This document shows positions 46,337 to 57,636 of a stretch of DNA of 64,000 bases, in pieces; position 1 is the first letter of the stretch; each line of letters starts with the position of its first letter. The DNA is from Misgurnus anguillicaudatus. Lineage: Eukaryota > Chordata > Actinopteri > Cypriniformes > Cobitidae. The position numbers were made by a program, and so were the translations under genes. Location of the stretch: contig NC_073348.2 of NCBI RefSeq assembly GCF_027580225.2, positions 30,475,001 through 30,539,000 on the forward strand. The letters are read 5' to 3'. A model generated the notes under the pieces. That model did not search any database. It was not told where the DNA came from and saw only the letters and a program-made list of their open reading frames with translations.

Positions 46337-46982
46337 AAAAGAATTAGTCAATTTTCTTAAAAAAATCCAGATAATTTACTCACCACCATGTCATCCAAAA
46401 TGTTTGTCTTTCTTTGTTCAGTCGAGAAGAAATTATGTTTTTGGAGGAAAACATTCCAGGATTTTTCTCATTTTAATGGACTTAAATAGACCCCAACACT
46501 CCACCCCTAACTCAACACTTTACAATTTTTTTCAACGGAGTTTCAAAGGACTCTAAACGATCCCAAACGGGGTAATAAGGGTCTTATCTAGCAAAACGAT
46601 TGTCATTTTCGACAAGAAAAATAACAAATATGCACTTTTAAACTGCAACTTCTCTTCTTCCTCCGGCTGTGTTACGAGCCAGCGCGACCTCACGTTATTG
46701 CGTAGTGACGTAGAAATATCAGGTGTTACATATATGAAACGCACATTTGCGGACCATTTTAAACAATAAACTGACACAAAGACATTAATTAGTATCATTT
46801 GACATACAACAATGTCGGAACGGTCCTCTTTCTTCACACTTGTGGGGCGTAGTTTCGCATACGTCATCCGTGACCTCTTAAAGTGATGACGTTTTGCGTG
46901 AGGTCGCACTGGCGGATCACAGGACCGGAGATAGATGAGAAGTTGTGGTTTAAAAGTGCATTTTTTCATGTCAAAAATTTAA
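46337..46982. mobile_element. Palindromic repeat E, copy 1, truncated
   Basis: It starts GAATTAGTCAATTTTCTTAA and carries CCAGATAATTTACTCACCACC, GTTCAGTCGAGAAGAAATTATG, GGTCTTATCTAGC, and the mirrored GAGAAGTTGTGGTTTAAAAG. The outer right arm is replaced by another repeat at 46983. The 138-codon minus frame (46553-46969) lies entirely within it and is not a gene. Confidence 0.85.
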
Positions 46983-47086
46983 AAAAGTCCATTATAAAGT
47001 AACTAAGTAACGCAATTAGTTACTTTTTTGGGGAGTAACTTAATATTGTAATGCATTACTTTTAAAAGTAACTTTCCCCAACACTG
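46983..47086 (-). mobile_element. hAT-like end fragment (AAGTTACTTTTGG type)
   Basis: The complement starts CAGTGTTGGGGAAAGTTACT at 47086 and continues with AATGCATTACAATATTAAG, GTTACTCCCCAAAAAAGTAA and GCGTTACTTAGTTAC. This terminal sequence is familiar from fish hAT MITEs. Only one end is present. Confidence 0.7.
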
Positions 47087-47574
47087 CTTAGCACTTATCT
47101 GAAACTTCAGATAAGACACAGTACATATGAAAATATACAAATGTCTGTATTTTAGAAGAAACATCTGGGAAGTACTGTATAAGATTATCTTCGTTTGCTT
47201 TCCATCTGCTCCATCAACATCAAGGATGCTGTTATGTGAAACATTTCTAGAAACTCTTAACCAGTATCTGTCACCATTTAATAGTTACAATTTATCACTC
47301 TTCATTGGTTAAAAATAAAATCTTAGTTTCAAGTACATAAAAAATCAGTGTTGAAAACTGTCTACTTTCCTTACCCGGATTTGCAATTATAGCTTATAAT
47401 TAGTTGAGCTGTCAGGTACAATTTCGCAGATGATGTCAATTTGCCTTAATTTGACTTACATTTACATAGAGAAAATAACTTTGCAAGAAATTTGCTATTT
47501 TATGTTCCAAACAGAGACACAGATAAAGGGGCGAAAGTTACGAATAACAGCTTTAAGGTGTATTTGGTAATAGA
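47087..47574. other. Unique AT-rich DNA
   Basis: Nothing recognised. Confidence 0.45.
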
Positions 47575-47690
47575 ACCAAACAAATGGATTGGAAAACCCA
47601 CATTTTGTGCAGTAAGTTCCAAGCACATTGTATATGGTAAATGGGCTGCATTTATATAGCACTTTCAAAGACCCATTGAGGATGAAAAAT
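47575..47690 (-). mobile_element. SINE tail fragment, duplicated with 48418
   Basis: CAAATGGATTGGAAAACCC, CAGTAAGTTCCAAGCACATTG, GGTAAATGGGCTGCATTTATA and TAGCACTTTCAAAGACC also occur at 48418-48512. The tRNA-related head is missing. Confidence 0.7.
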
Positions 47691-47699
47691 TACTTAAGT

Positions 47700-47998
47700 G
47701 TATATAAATGAATAAATACATAAATGCAGAAATAAATAAATAAATGTAGAAATACAGAAATGAATAAATACATAAATGCAGAAATAAATAAGAAATTAAT
47801 TAAATGCAAAAATAAATGCAGACATAAATAAATAAATAAATATATTGTTTTGTCAAAAGTACCAACTTTTAATTTTATTATTTTTGCACCACTACATTTA
47901 TTTCTACATTAATTTATGCATTTCTACGTGTATTTATGTATTTCTACATTTATTTATTTTTACATTTATTTATGCATTCCTACATTTATTTATTTCTG
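47700..47998. repeat. AT-rich inverted repeat of TAAATGCAGAAATAAA words
   Basis: Left arm 47700-47842 consists of ATAAATACATAAATGCAGAAA words. Right arm 47886-47998 carries their complements (TTTATTTCTACATT, TTTATGCATTTCTACG). The arms are built from short degenerate units. The 72-codon frame at 47936-48154 is low-complexity. Confidence 0.75.
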
Positions 47999-48417
47999 TG
48001 TCCGTATGTTAATAAGGTAAGCGGATCCCAACCTCTATCAATGCATGGATTGGTTAAAAAGGATCGTTGTGGCTCTGGCTCCACTAATGCAGCTCGCCGC
48101 TATATACATACAGATCTTTTGGCAGACTTTTTAAGAACTATTGCTACTGACTGACGTGGGATCCGCACACATGAACCACGTGAAGGCATTGCCGCACGTG
48201 CCCATTGGGATTTCACGCGGACTGCATTTGAAGCATTTCCAGCGCGTGCAGCACAACTTTGTGTGTTTGGCTGTTTGTGTAGGCTACCACCAATATAACA
48301 ATCGCATGCTCGATATGATCAATATCAGTTGCTAATGGAATGGTTTCACACAACATGCCTGGGCAGAGCATATTTTTGGCACCCATGTTTAGAAGTTTGC
48401 ATTTATACAGCATGCGT

Positions 48418-48738
48418 ATAACAAATGGATTGTAAAACCAAAATGTTGTGCAGTAAGTTCCAAGCACATTGTAAATGGTAAATAGACTACATTTATATAG
48501 CACTTTCAAAGACCAATGGCCATCCAAAGCGCTTACAAGTTGCCTCACATTCACCCACTCATTCATACACAGACGGCAGTGTCAGCCATGCAAGGCGCCA
48601 AACCCGGCTCGTCGGGAGCAGCCAGGGGTTAGGTGTCATGCTCATGGACACCTCGACACTTGGTCAGGTGGAGTTGGGGATTAAACCACCAACCTTCCAG
48701 TTTGTAGATTACCTACATGAACCACTGAGCCATGAAAC
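48418..48738 (-). mobile_element. tRNA-derived SINE, near full length
   Basis: On the minus strand the head is ATGGCTCAGTGGTTCATGTA (A-box region, complement of ~48715-48734) and GGTGGTTTAATCCCCAAC (B box, complement of 48676-48693). The body contains CGAGGTGTCCATGAGC, CCCGACGAGCCGGG and GAATGTGAGGCAAC. The tail GTGCTATATAAATGTAGTC then matches the fragment at 47575. This body is widespread in fish genomes. Confidence 0.85.
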
Positions 48739-48749
48739 TCTGTCCTGTT

Positions 48750-48830
48750 ACATCTACATTCATGCATTTGGATAATGCTTTTATACAAAGTAACATTTTG
48801 TGTCTTGCCCACGTGCAAATATGTAATTTT
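48750..48830 (-). mobile_element. SINE tail fragment
   Basis: CATTCATGCATTTGG, TAATGCTTTTATACAAAG and TAACATTTTGTG match the 3' part of the other fish SINE (GCATTTGGCAGACGC type). Confidence 0.5.
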
Positions 48831-49040
48831 CAATGTAGACGGATGACAAGCTCGCTCAAATAGAGAGCGGTGTAGTCGTGACACATACACAGGGTGTGAC
48901 GCGCTCTTCTTTCCAAACACGTTGCGGACACTGTGATATTTTACGTGACAAGAACCAACCAATCAGCTTTATGTATCAACACTGGGTAATGTAAACATTG
49001 GATAATTTTTATTAACATTGTATTAATGTAAACCGCCCCC

Positions 49041-49141
49041 TTACAGTGAATTCAATCCATACATTTATCAGTGCGTGCCTGGGGATCGAAACAAAGACCT
49101 GTGTGCTGCCAATGCAATGCTCTACCTGCTGCGGTACACTG
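49041..49141 (-). mobile_element. tRNA-derived SINE head
   Basis: The complement shows CCGCAGCAGGTAGAGCATTG (A-box region), then GTTTCGATCCCCAGGC (B box) and GCACTGATAAATGTATGG. It is the best-preserved promoter head of this SINE type in the window. Confidence 0.8.
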
Positions 49142-49986
49142 TGTCTTTTAAATTTGCAAAGTTAACTAAAACAAGCTATTTGTAGCTGATTCCCCTGAGA
49201 AGTGCAAACATTGTTACTCAATGTTTGATGTCATTATTTCTGGATTTCTGTTTGGCACTAGTGACAGAAATTACACACTTTAGCCCAAATTGCCTTTAAA
49301 ACTCTATTTATAGCTTCTCAGGATATAACAGTTTAAAGTACATTTAAAAGAATATATTGCATGAGCCAGAATTGATTTTGCACCTCTATGAGCACAGCCT
49401 TTCTTATGTATCAAGTAAATTCTCTGTTTCACAGCTTTGACAATCTGAAGGGAGTTTTGTCTTTAGTCAGCAGTTCAGATTCAAATATCTGATGTGCTTT
49501 TCACCCAGACGGCTAGATTTACGGCACACAACTGGATGAGCAAGACTATCAACAGGTCAGGGGTAAATTTTGGTGAACGCAGCAAAAATGCAAACAATGA
49601 CTATATCTAAATATAAAAAACTGGCTTTAGGTTTGGCAGTGATTGAACACTGCAGAACTACGGTAGTGTAACTGAATATACTCGTACACTTTCTTTTCAT
49701 CTTTATGGATTCCAGGGACAAATGTGAAATATGAAATACGAAAAGTCAAGGGAAAATAAACCTTGAATAATAATTAGATGGTGCATTTTTGGCCAATTTC
49801 AAAGCAAAAAAAAACGTAATCTTGCAGTATTGCTATGTTTTTGGTATTACCATCTGATTCTTAGTACATCACTTTTAAACATAAAACAACTAACCTAAAC
49901 TGGATTTTTTGTATTTGCTGGTCTCCAAGCCTAAAAACAGACTGTCTGGACAGATTAAGCAGCAAACCAGTTGAGGCTGGTCCTAA
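49142..49986. other. Unique non-coding DNA
   Basis: No repeat or gene is recognised. Confidence 0.45.
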
Positions 49987-50292
49987 AGCGCGGGTGATTT
50001 ACATGTTAAGTCAATGCAAAGACGCAATTACACAGGGATTATTATCCTGTGGCGCATTCCGCGCAAACTGTGCGAGTTGAAAAATCTGTACTTTGGCGGA
50101 TTTCCGCGCCGCGTTTACCAATCAGGACCTTGCTGTAGTAGTGACGTGATTACAGGAAGCAGAAGCCCCTCCCATGACTAGAATTTCACGCGCGAATGAA
50201 GCGAGTGAGCTCAAATGTTCAAGCATCCAACTACGCGCGAATATCGCATTTTTGTCGCCCCTACCGCGGCTGGTGTAAAAGCAACATTAGCA
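49987..50292 (+). repeat. Repeat D, copy 3
   Basis: GTGATTTACATGTTAAGTCA, GCGAGTTGAAAAATCTG, ACCAATCAGGACCTTGCTGT and CCCTCCCATGACTAGAATTT match the copies at 57.4-58.0 kb. Both ends are degraded. Confidence 0.8.
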
Positions 50293-51470
50293 CTGTCAGC
50301 GTTTTTCCACGCCCAGCGGTGAGTACCCAGAGTTGTGCTTTGGGTGAAATGCTCAGCTTGTCAATGTCATTTTACACCCAGCCCTCCAATCAAAGTGGAG
50401 AAGGGGCGGGGCAAATACCACAACAACCAATCAGTGCATCGTACAATGACAACAAACCAGAAGTATCATAGCAACCAAAACACTTCGCTAAAGAAACACT
50501 GGCAAACGGCCACATTTGGCATCCCCCTGGCATTTTCAGACATGTTTAAAGGATTAGTCCATTTTCTTAAAAGAAAAATCCAGATAATTTACTCACTACC
50601 ATGACATCCAAAATGTTGATGTCTTTCTTTGTTCAGTCGAGAAGAAATTATGTTTTTTGAGGAAAACATTGCAGGATTTTTCTCATTTTAATGGACTTTA
50701 ATAGATCCCAACATTTAATACTTAACTCAACACTTAACAGTTTTTTTCAACAGAGTTTCAAAGGTCTATAAACGATCCCAAACAAGGCATAAGGGTCTTA
50801 TCTAGCAAAACGATTGTCATTTTTGACAATAAAAATAACAAATATACACTTTTAAAGCACAACTTCTTGTCATGTAGATCCAGTCGTGATGCGCCAGCAG
50901 AGGACGAACGCGAAACTCCGCCCCAGTGTTTACAAGTGTTGAGAAAGAGGACCGTTCCTACGTTGCTGTATGTCAACTGATACTAATCAATGTCTTTGTG
51001 TCAGTTTATTGTTTAAAATGGTCCGCAAATGTCCTTTTTATATATGTAACACGTGACCTCTCTACGTCACTACGCATTTACGTTAGGTCATGCTGGACCG
51101 GACCTAGACGTAAAGTTGTGGTTTAAAAGTACATATTTTTTATTTTTCTTGTCGAGGGTGACAGTCGTTTTGCTGGACGGGACCCTTGTGCCTCGTTTGG
51201 GATTGTTTGTAGTCCTTTGAAACTCCGTTGAAAAAAACTGTTAAGTGTTGAGTTAAGTATTAAATGTTGTGCTCTATTAAAGTCCATTAAAATGAGAAAA
51301 ATCCTGCAATGTTTTCCTCAAAAAACATTATTTCTTCTCGACTGAACAAAGAAAGACATCAACATTTTGGATGACATGGTGGTGAGTAAATTATCTGGAT
51401 TTTTCTTTTAAGAAAATGGACTAATCCTTTAAGCGCTTTGGTGTACACGTCCTTTTGGAGACACATTTTT
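50293..51470. repeat. GC-richer repeat U, interrupted by E
   Basis: AGCGTTTTTCCACGCCCAGC and AAGTGGAGAAGGGGCGGGGC lie left of E, and GCGCTTTGGTGTACACGTCC right of it. The flanks seem to join at a TTAA. It may be a MITE partner of D or its extension; I recognise it only as repeat-like. Confidence 0.45.
50546..51432. mobile_element. Palindromic repeat E, copy 2, complete
   Basis: TTAAAGGATTAGTCCATTTT at the left mirrors AAAATGGACTAATCCTTTAA at the right. The arms stay nearly identical for about 100 bp and recognisable for over 300 bp on each side. TTAA is present flush at both ends, consistent with a TTAA target. 887 bp; plus and minus frames here are not genes. Confidence 0.92.
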
Positions 51471-52572
51471 ATATAATTTTGACCTCTCATGTCTTGTGCA
51501 CTATAGGAAAGTCACCTTTGCCACAGCTCAGGTGTCTCATTTATAAAATGGGTTTGGAAACGTGCATACGCCAGTTCTCACGCAAAGGTTGTGATCTATA
51601 AAAAACAAACTTGATGGGAGAATGGGATTGCAGGGTGGGATCTGAGGATGATTCATGTATACACACTTATAAAAGAAAACATTGCTTTGTTTTATCATTC
51701 TTAATAATAAAATGTTTGGCTTTTGGTAACACGTAAACTTTTAGTAAGGATCCTACGCACAGTTTTATAAATGAGACCCCAGGTGTGGTTTATGAATGTT
51801 ATAAGTGTGTGACTTGGCAGTGGATAGCCTTCAGTAAACGGTTTCACTGTTCTCCTCGAGAAAGTAGTGGATATTACTTTCGGGGAATGTCATGAATTTC
51901 TTGAATATTAATTGCTTTTTACTGGCATGTTATGAATTAAAAATGAGCAAAAGCAGAGGGTTTAATCTAAATATTACCCGAGCTCTTAACAAGTCTGAAT
52001 TGCGCTGCAAGTACTATTAACCAAACACTACATCAAATCCGGCAAGGTCACAGAAATCCACATTTTTAATGGTGCAACTGTCAGGCTAATTTAAAATCCG
52101 CTCTACCTGTTCAGTGTTCGGATGAAGCCGATCGCAATACCACGTTAACTCGTGACAATAAGTCAAAACAGAGATATAATTCACGTAAAAAGCTTATCAA
52201 GCATTGATTTTATGCACATGCCATCAAACCCTAAATTCTTATGTGTATTTCAGCGAGTTATTAGGCATTGTTTTTTACCTTGACATCAGACTGATTTTGT
52301 AAATACACTAAATGGTAATTTCACAGTGTCCCATTAGTAGCCCTGATCTGAATTGTAATTGATGTTCATGGACTAATATTTGACAAGGACATATTCTTTG
52401 AGGGTTTCAGACAAGCGTTTTCGGATGATTAATATTGCTCAATGGAATCCTAATATTGATGGCACGTAATTAAGCCTATGATTAATTCATCTCAGATTAT
52501 AAATGAAATTATGAAAACTAATTTGCCCTTCAAAAAATCTTAAAATAACTTAAGTTAACTTTTGGTCCTTTC
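51471..52572. other. Unique DNA, strongest candidate conserved block
   Basis: No repeat terminus is found. From 51880 to 52510 the sequence is AT-rich but complex, with many homeobox-like sites (TATTAATTGC, GTAATTAAGCC, ATGATTAATTC, TGTAATTGATG). It lacks any frame over 60 codons. This resembles vertebrate developmental enhancers, an inference only. Confidence 0.4.
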
Positions 52573-52911
52573 TTAAAGGGATAGTTCACCCCAAAAAAAT
52601 GAAAATTCAGTCATTATTTACTAACCTTCAAACCTGTACAAATTTCTTTCTTCTACTAAACACAAAGGGAGATTGTTTGAGCAATGTTTCTAACCAAGCA
52701 GTTTTGGGGCACCATTGACTTTAATAATATTTTTCCTTATATTGTGCTCCAAAACTGCTTGATTACAAAAGGAAGATATTTTGTAAACAAACAGTTTTGG
52801 AGCACCACTGACTTCAATAGTATTTTTCCTGCTATGGAAGTCAATGGTGCTTCTAACTGCTTGATTACAAACATTTCTCAAAATATCTCCCTTTGTGTTA
52901 AGCAGAACAAT
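52573..52911. mobile_element. MITE F, copy 2, left part
   Basis: TTAAAGGGATAGTTCACCCC at the left end, then internal inverted blocks AGCAGTTTTGGGGCACCATTGA and TCAATGGTGCTTCTAACTGC, with a third related unit between them. A plausible right end, AGTGAACTATCCCTTTAA, appears only at 54963-54979, after B4 and R2, suggesting these landed inside F. The facing frames at 52684-52929 are arm read-through. Confidence 0.75.
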
Positions 52912-54002
52912 TAAATTTAAATGGAACATATCATGAAAATCTGACTTTTTTTCTATGTTTAAGTGCTAAAAATGTGTCCCTAGTCAGTGTTTCACATACA
53001 TTAATTTATCTGTGGCGGGCTGCCGCGTTCCTCCGTGTACTTTCTTTTTCGCGTAAACGTCAACAGTCACGGATGTTACTGACAGAGTGACTTAGCATTA
53101 GTGAGGTTAGCATTAGTGTTTCCCACACATACCCGTTCTGGTGTGAGTCTGTGTCCGAGCTCTCTCCCTACCTATGATGAGGTATGCCCGGTATGTTCTG
53201 TAGTAACACGAACCGTGTATTCTCTCATATTTCTGAATTTGCAACAAATTGTCTGCGCTATACGCAATATACAATAAAAATACCACTTGTATTTAAAATA
53301 AATAAGCGCTCATAACGCAACAACACTGATGAGAAGAGCAACATCAGTACGGCCTCAATGTAAATGTATGGTGATTTGTCAGATGAGGGCGCGTTTTTAG
53401 CAGCAGTTACAGAAACAGCGGGTTGAATTAAACAATGAGTTACTGGGTCGTGGGTCGTTACTGAGTCCTGTTTAGTCACTATTTTATAAACAACAGAACA
53501 TATATGTAAAAAAAAATTTGTTGTGTTAAAATGCAATATAATGTTACAGATCAAAGAGTAAAACACGACACAATGATGTCACATATATGCTAATCGGCGT
53601 GTGACATCATCACCGCTACAGTCTCTCAAAATCCTGTTGGAAACACTGCTAGTGCTTCTATCAACCTAGATAATGTGAAAAAGATCAACCCAGTAACTTA
53701 GTTTTGGTAAACCATTCTTTGCAAGCATGTGAAAAAATAGGTAATTAAAATGTTTCTCCCCTTGTGATGTCAAGGGCCCCTTAATCTGCACTATCCAACC
53801 ACAGCACTGCTATTTAGTGCAGAGGTCAGCTTATTTGCATTTAAAAGGACACACCCAAAAAACGGCGCATTTTTGCTCACACCTACAAAGTGGCAATTTT
53901 AACATGATATAATAAATTGTCTATATGGCTTTTGATATCTACATGGCTAAAACTTCACATACGTACTCTGGGGACACCACAGATTTATTTTACATTTTGA
54001 AA
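52912..54002. mobile_element. MITE B, copy 4, interrupted
   Basis: The left end is ATTTAAATGGAACATATCATG; after the nested C element it resumes with GCTTCTATCAACCTAG, CTCCCCTTGTGATGTCA, AATCTGCACTATCCAACC and ACTCTGGGGACACC. The right terminus is missing where repeat R starts. Confidence 0.85.
52985..53648. mobile_element. MITE C, copy 2, 5-bp target duplication
   Basis: CAGTGTTTCACATACATTAA and TCCTGTTGGAAACACTG are the ends; CTAGT is duplicated at 52980-52984 and 53649-53653. The host repeat B reads CC(T)AGTGCTTCTATC at other copies, confirming the empty site. It lies in inverse orientation to copy 1 at 13301-13613. The minus frame at 53258-53566 (102 codons) has no recognised domain. 664 bp. 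Confidence 0.9.
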
Positions 54003-54956
54003 ACGAGGTGTGTTCAGGCGCATTGTTGGCACGTTGCTATTTTGAGGCAACTACAATAGACTACGCCATTGAACAACAGAAACCTGGTCTAAAGTCTAAA
54101 GTCAATGGCGCAATATGTATTTTTGTTATTTAAAGAGCGCATTAGTAATTATGCGCCTATAAACGGCACAACAACGCGGGTTTGCTTATCACATACATGA
54201 ATGCGCAGCAGCACAAAAACACTTTTAAATATGAAAGATTAAAGGATTGAATGTAAAATATTATTATTGAGTCTCTTGGACATAAATGAGGACTAATTAT
54301 GAGACGTTAGAAGGCGCAAAGAGCTGTCTCACCTGTAGCCATGTAAGTAAATAAATGCTTTGCTTTAAACAAATGCATCGGTTTTTAAATGCTACCTCAC
54401 GGATTTATTGTATATGATGACTCTGTACCTGCGGATATGGTGAGATGAGAAACATTTTTAAGTAATGCTTAAAAAAAACTGATGACACTGTCCAAGTGCT
54501 GAAATAAGCATCCGTTTGTAAATTCTTTATCTCCTGTTTTTTACAAATAAAGTATTTTTAGAGTACAAACCTTTTCTTACATACTTGTAAATTACTTTAC
54601 CATGACTAAAAGAAAACGTGTTTTAAAGCTTTTAATAAAAAAAATAACAATTTCAATACAAGTGAAAAACAACACAATTATTTAACATTAATCTTAAACT
54701 GGGGATCTTCTTCCTCCGCTTAGTTTTTCAGTTTAGGTCCGTCATCTAAATGGGGATTAGACATAGCGCCAGCGCAACTGGCTTTTAAAGGGGATGTGAG
54801 CTGAGACTCTTATTGGTTCTTTTCGACCATGGGCTCGGCACACAAACCATTTTTCCCGTCGTTAAATTAGCAAAAGTGGATTTGGACACGCCCATTTAGA
54901 CGTTGCGCTGTGCGCTTTAGACAATACACTTAGATCGTTAAAATAGGGCCCTTCAT
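54003..54956. mobile_element. Repeat R, long copy
   Basis: It starts near TGTTCAGGCGCATTGTTGGC, contains GCGCATTAGTAATTATGCGC, and ends with CACAAACCATTTTTCCCG, GCAAAAGTGGATTTGGACACG and GTTAAAATAGGGCCC. About 950 bp; no transposase frame is visible. Confidence 0.7.
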
Positions 54957-54979
54957 CTTTAAGTGAACTATCCCTTTAA
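54957..54979. mobile_element. Probable right end of MITE F, copy 2
   Basis: AGTGAACTATCCCTTTAA is the standard right end of repeats F and G. Its partner is most likely the left end at 52573. Confidence 0.55.
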
Positions 54980-57250
54980 GCAGGCCTCAGACTATTGACA
55001 CTTCCTCCATTTCATGTAAATCACCAAACTAACTGAACTTGAAAATTACAATCATTTGAATCGTAATATGTACAGTTAAAGTTAAAATTGCGCTTGATCT
55101 TAGAAATGCAGTAAATGTCTAGAATTGAGCTTCTCTGTGCTGACCAAACAGACACTTTACCTGCTGTGTTAAATAACAACACCTGTATTCACAATCCAGC
55201 AGCTGTTTCCTTTGAAGGAATATCAAATGCTCTGAAAGCGTGACTCCACCTTCTCTGGAAGAGAAGCACGATGCTTCCCATATGTTCATCGCTTTGCCAC
55301 ATCCTGAGGTGAAAACAGACATACCGTACTGTAGACAGAATATGTTCACGGTAGGGCTGAGCCATAAAATCACATTACAAGAGATTTTTTTACTTATTTA
55401 GAATCCATTCAACGATGAAAGTAGATGAAATAAGAACAAATTTGACTATTGTAAGTCATCTGAAGGTCAACTACGATAACCTTTTGAAATCTTTGCGAAA
55501 TCAAGTCATATATCAACTGAACAACTAGTAAGTCATTGTTCACTCCAAATCGTTATTGCTTTGGTAAAATCAGATGGCGCTGATTCTCGAATGCAACGTA
55601 TCCAAATGTCAAAGTGCCATGTTTTATCAGTATGGCTGTAGATTTTCAGTGACTAACATCTGTGTGGGATTAACAGACCTAAACGTATCATATGTCTTCA
55701 AAAAGCTTGAAAATACTGCATAAAGGTTGTTATATAAATAACTATTTGAAAATTATTTAAAATATATAGCATACGGGTTTCGAGAGACATACTGAGCATA
55801 CAGGGTAAACAAGAAGAAATCAATCATCTGTGTGGCTTTTATATGACACTGTGAGACTGTTGGTAAAACGGAGCCCAAATTCCTTTTTTTATGTTTGAAA
55901 TGCATTTTAGCATCTTGATTCAGCCCTGCTTTCAAATGTAATTTTGCATTGGCAGCATTGGACAAGAAATCATTCAAACACAAAAATGATATGGCTCAGA
56001 GGAAAACCACATCAATGAAACAGCCAAACAGTTTTCCCCCATCATCCTTTCAGACCACCGCGAGTTAATAGCCAGAAACTGACCAGCATCCATTAAGGCG
56101 ACATACTGTGGCATCCGTGTGCACGTCCATGTGCGCGTGTACTTGACTGTGTGTGCAAGCTCTTCGGGGGACTTTAGTGATGTGCGTTTGATCTACAGTG
56201 GGGATATTAACATTGCACTCCAGCAGTAACACAGATGGCACCAACTTGATTTGGCCCCTAAAGGGCAAAACAGAGCTTGTGAGGAGAATGAGGGGAAATC
56301 AGAACGACTCTCATTGACTTCAAGGTTAAAGGAACCGTCCAAATAAATATACAACTTTTCTCCTTATTTAATCACCCTTTTCTAGAGTTTTATAGAGAGA
56401 AGATTTGTGAAGGTTCTTTTTGATGCTGTCTTTTTATGCATTACAATGACAATTCATGGCGACCATGATGTCACCAAAATGTCACATATACGACTTTCAA
56501 TGCAATCTTTTTGCTATTCGTAACCATTGTATATTTTTTGTAAGGTTCACATTATACAAACTCATTCAAAGTCGTCACCTTTTTAAACAGTTATGTTTTC
56601 CTGTAAGATCAGGTTGGACTATTTTTATGCCTGTTTGTTCTTTGTCTGGAGTTTTTGTGGTTGCCATTTAGATTTATTTCACAAAAGTATAATAGCATAG
56701 CTGGAGCAGAGATGAGTAAATACTGACAGATTTGTTTATCTTTTTCTGAGTCATTAAGGCTAAAATCTCTCATTAAAGAGCAAAATGCAAGGTCTGCCGC
56801 TTTTGGAAAACAAACATGCACATTTATGACAAACAACAATAAATAAAAAAATAAGGATTCATTTGACTTGCAGATCATGGCATGTTTTGATAATAAGGGT
56901 CAAACTCAAGGCAAACTCTGGTTCTGTGTTTATTTCCCTTTTCCTGCTGCTTATTCTGCCAGTTTGTTATATGAATGCATTAGCAAAAGTGGCCTAAATA
57001 ATTTGGCAAGGGAAAGGGGCAGATGGACCATGTAATTGTAAGGCACCGTTTTGGCAGCCATAAAAGATGTTAGAAGATTTAATATTATCCCACGGTTACC
57101 TTTTTCATCATTTCTTTCTCCTTAATTCATTTTAAAGCACTTATCTCCGCTTACAGTGCCCAAAATATACCTGTTCGTACAAAGACTGGATCGCACGCAT
57201 GTTGACGTTTGATAAAAATATTAAACTTAAAAGGATTTACAACAGTCCAA
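54980..57250. other. Unique non-coding DNA
   Basis: A long stretch free of recognised repeats. Minus-strand frames at 55119-55373, 55753-55983, 56065-56268 and 56609-56878 match no family. AGGTTAAAGGAACCGTCC near 56323 resembles a TTAAAGG MITE end but has no partner. Confidence 0.45.
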
Positions 57251-57372
57251 TTTAAAGGTCATCTAATATGACATAATTGTTTATTAATTGTCTCATGGTA
57301 CAAGCTGTTGACATTTTCTGAGCAAACTGACGTCACTTTCCGCAAGCCCCGCCCACAACCGTCTTCATGCAG

Positions 57373-57612
57373 GGTCCACACCAGACGCGGTAGAGGCGGC
57401 AAGCGCGATTTATTTACATGTTAAGTCAATGCAAAGACGCAATTAGGCATCCTGGAATGGCGCAGAACGCGCGGTGCAAATGGCGAGTTCCGCCCGAATT
57501 GAGCGTTGCCGCGGGAAACACGCACGTTGAAAAATCTGAACGAAGTTAAATCCCGCAAGAAATCTAGAGCGAGTAACGCAATGCCCCGCGTTTGATGTGT
57601 ACGTAGCATTAG
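57373..57612 (+). repeat. Repeat D, copy 1
   Basis: GGTCCACACCAGACGCGGTA at the left and CGCGTTTGATGTGTACGTAG at the right are inverted ends. AGAGGCGGCAAGCGCGA and CATGTTAAGTCAATGCAAAG are shared with copy 2. It is an internally deleted form. Confidence 0.8.
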
Positions 57613-57636
57613 TCAAGGACTCAATGTGTTATGCAG

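Noticed and set aside
46553..46969. 138-codon minus-strand frame
   Set aside because: It lies wholly inside palindromic repeat E, whose other copies do not keep the frame.
49041..49141. tRNA-like A and B boxes
   Set aside because: The sequence continues into a SINE body and does not fold as a complete tRNA, so it is not annotated as a tRNA gene.
56323..56460. TTAAAGGAACCGTCC as a MITE end
   Set aside because: No mirrored partner end was found within several kb.
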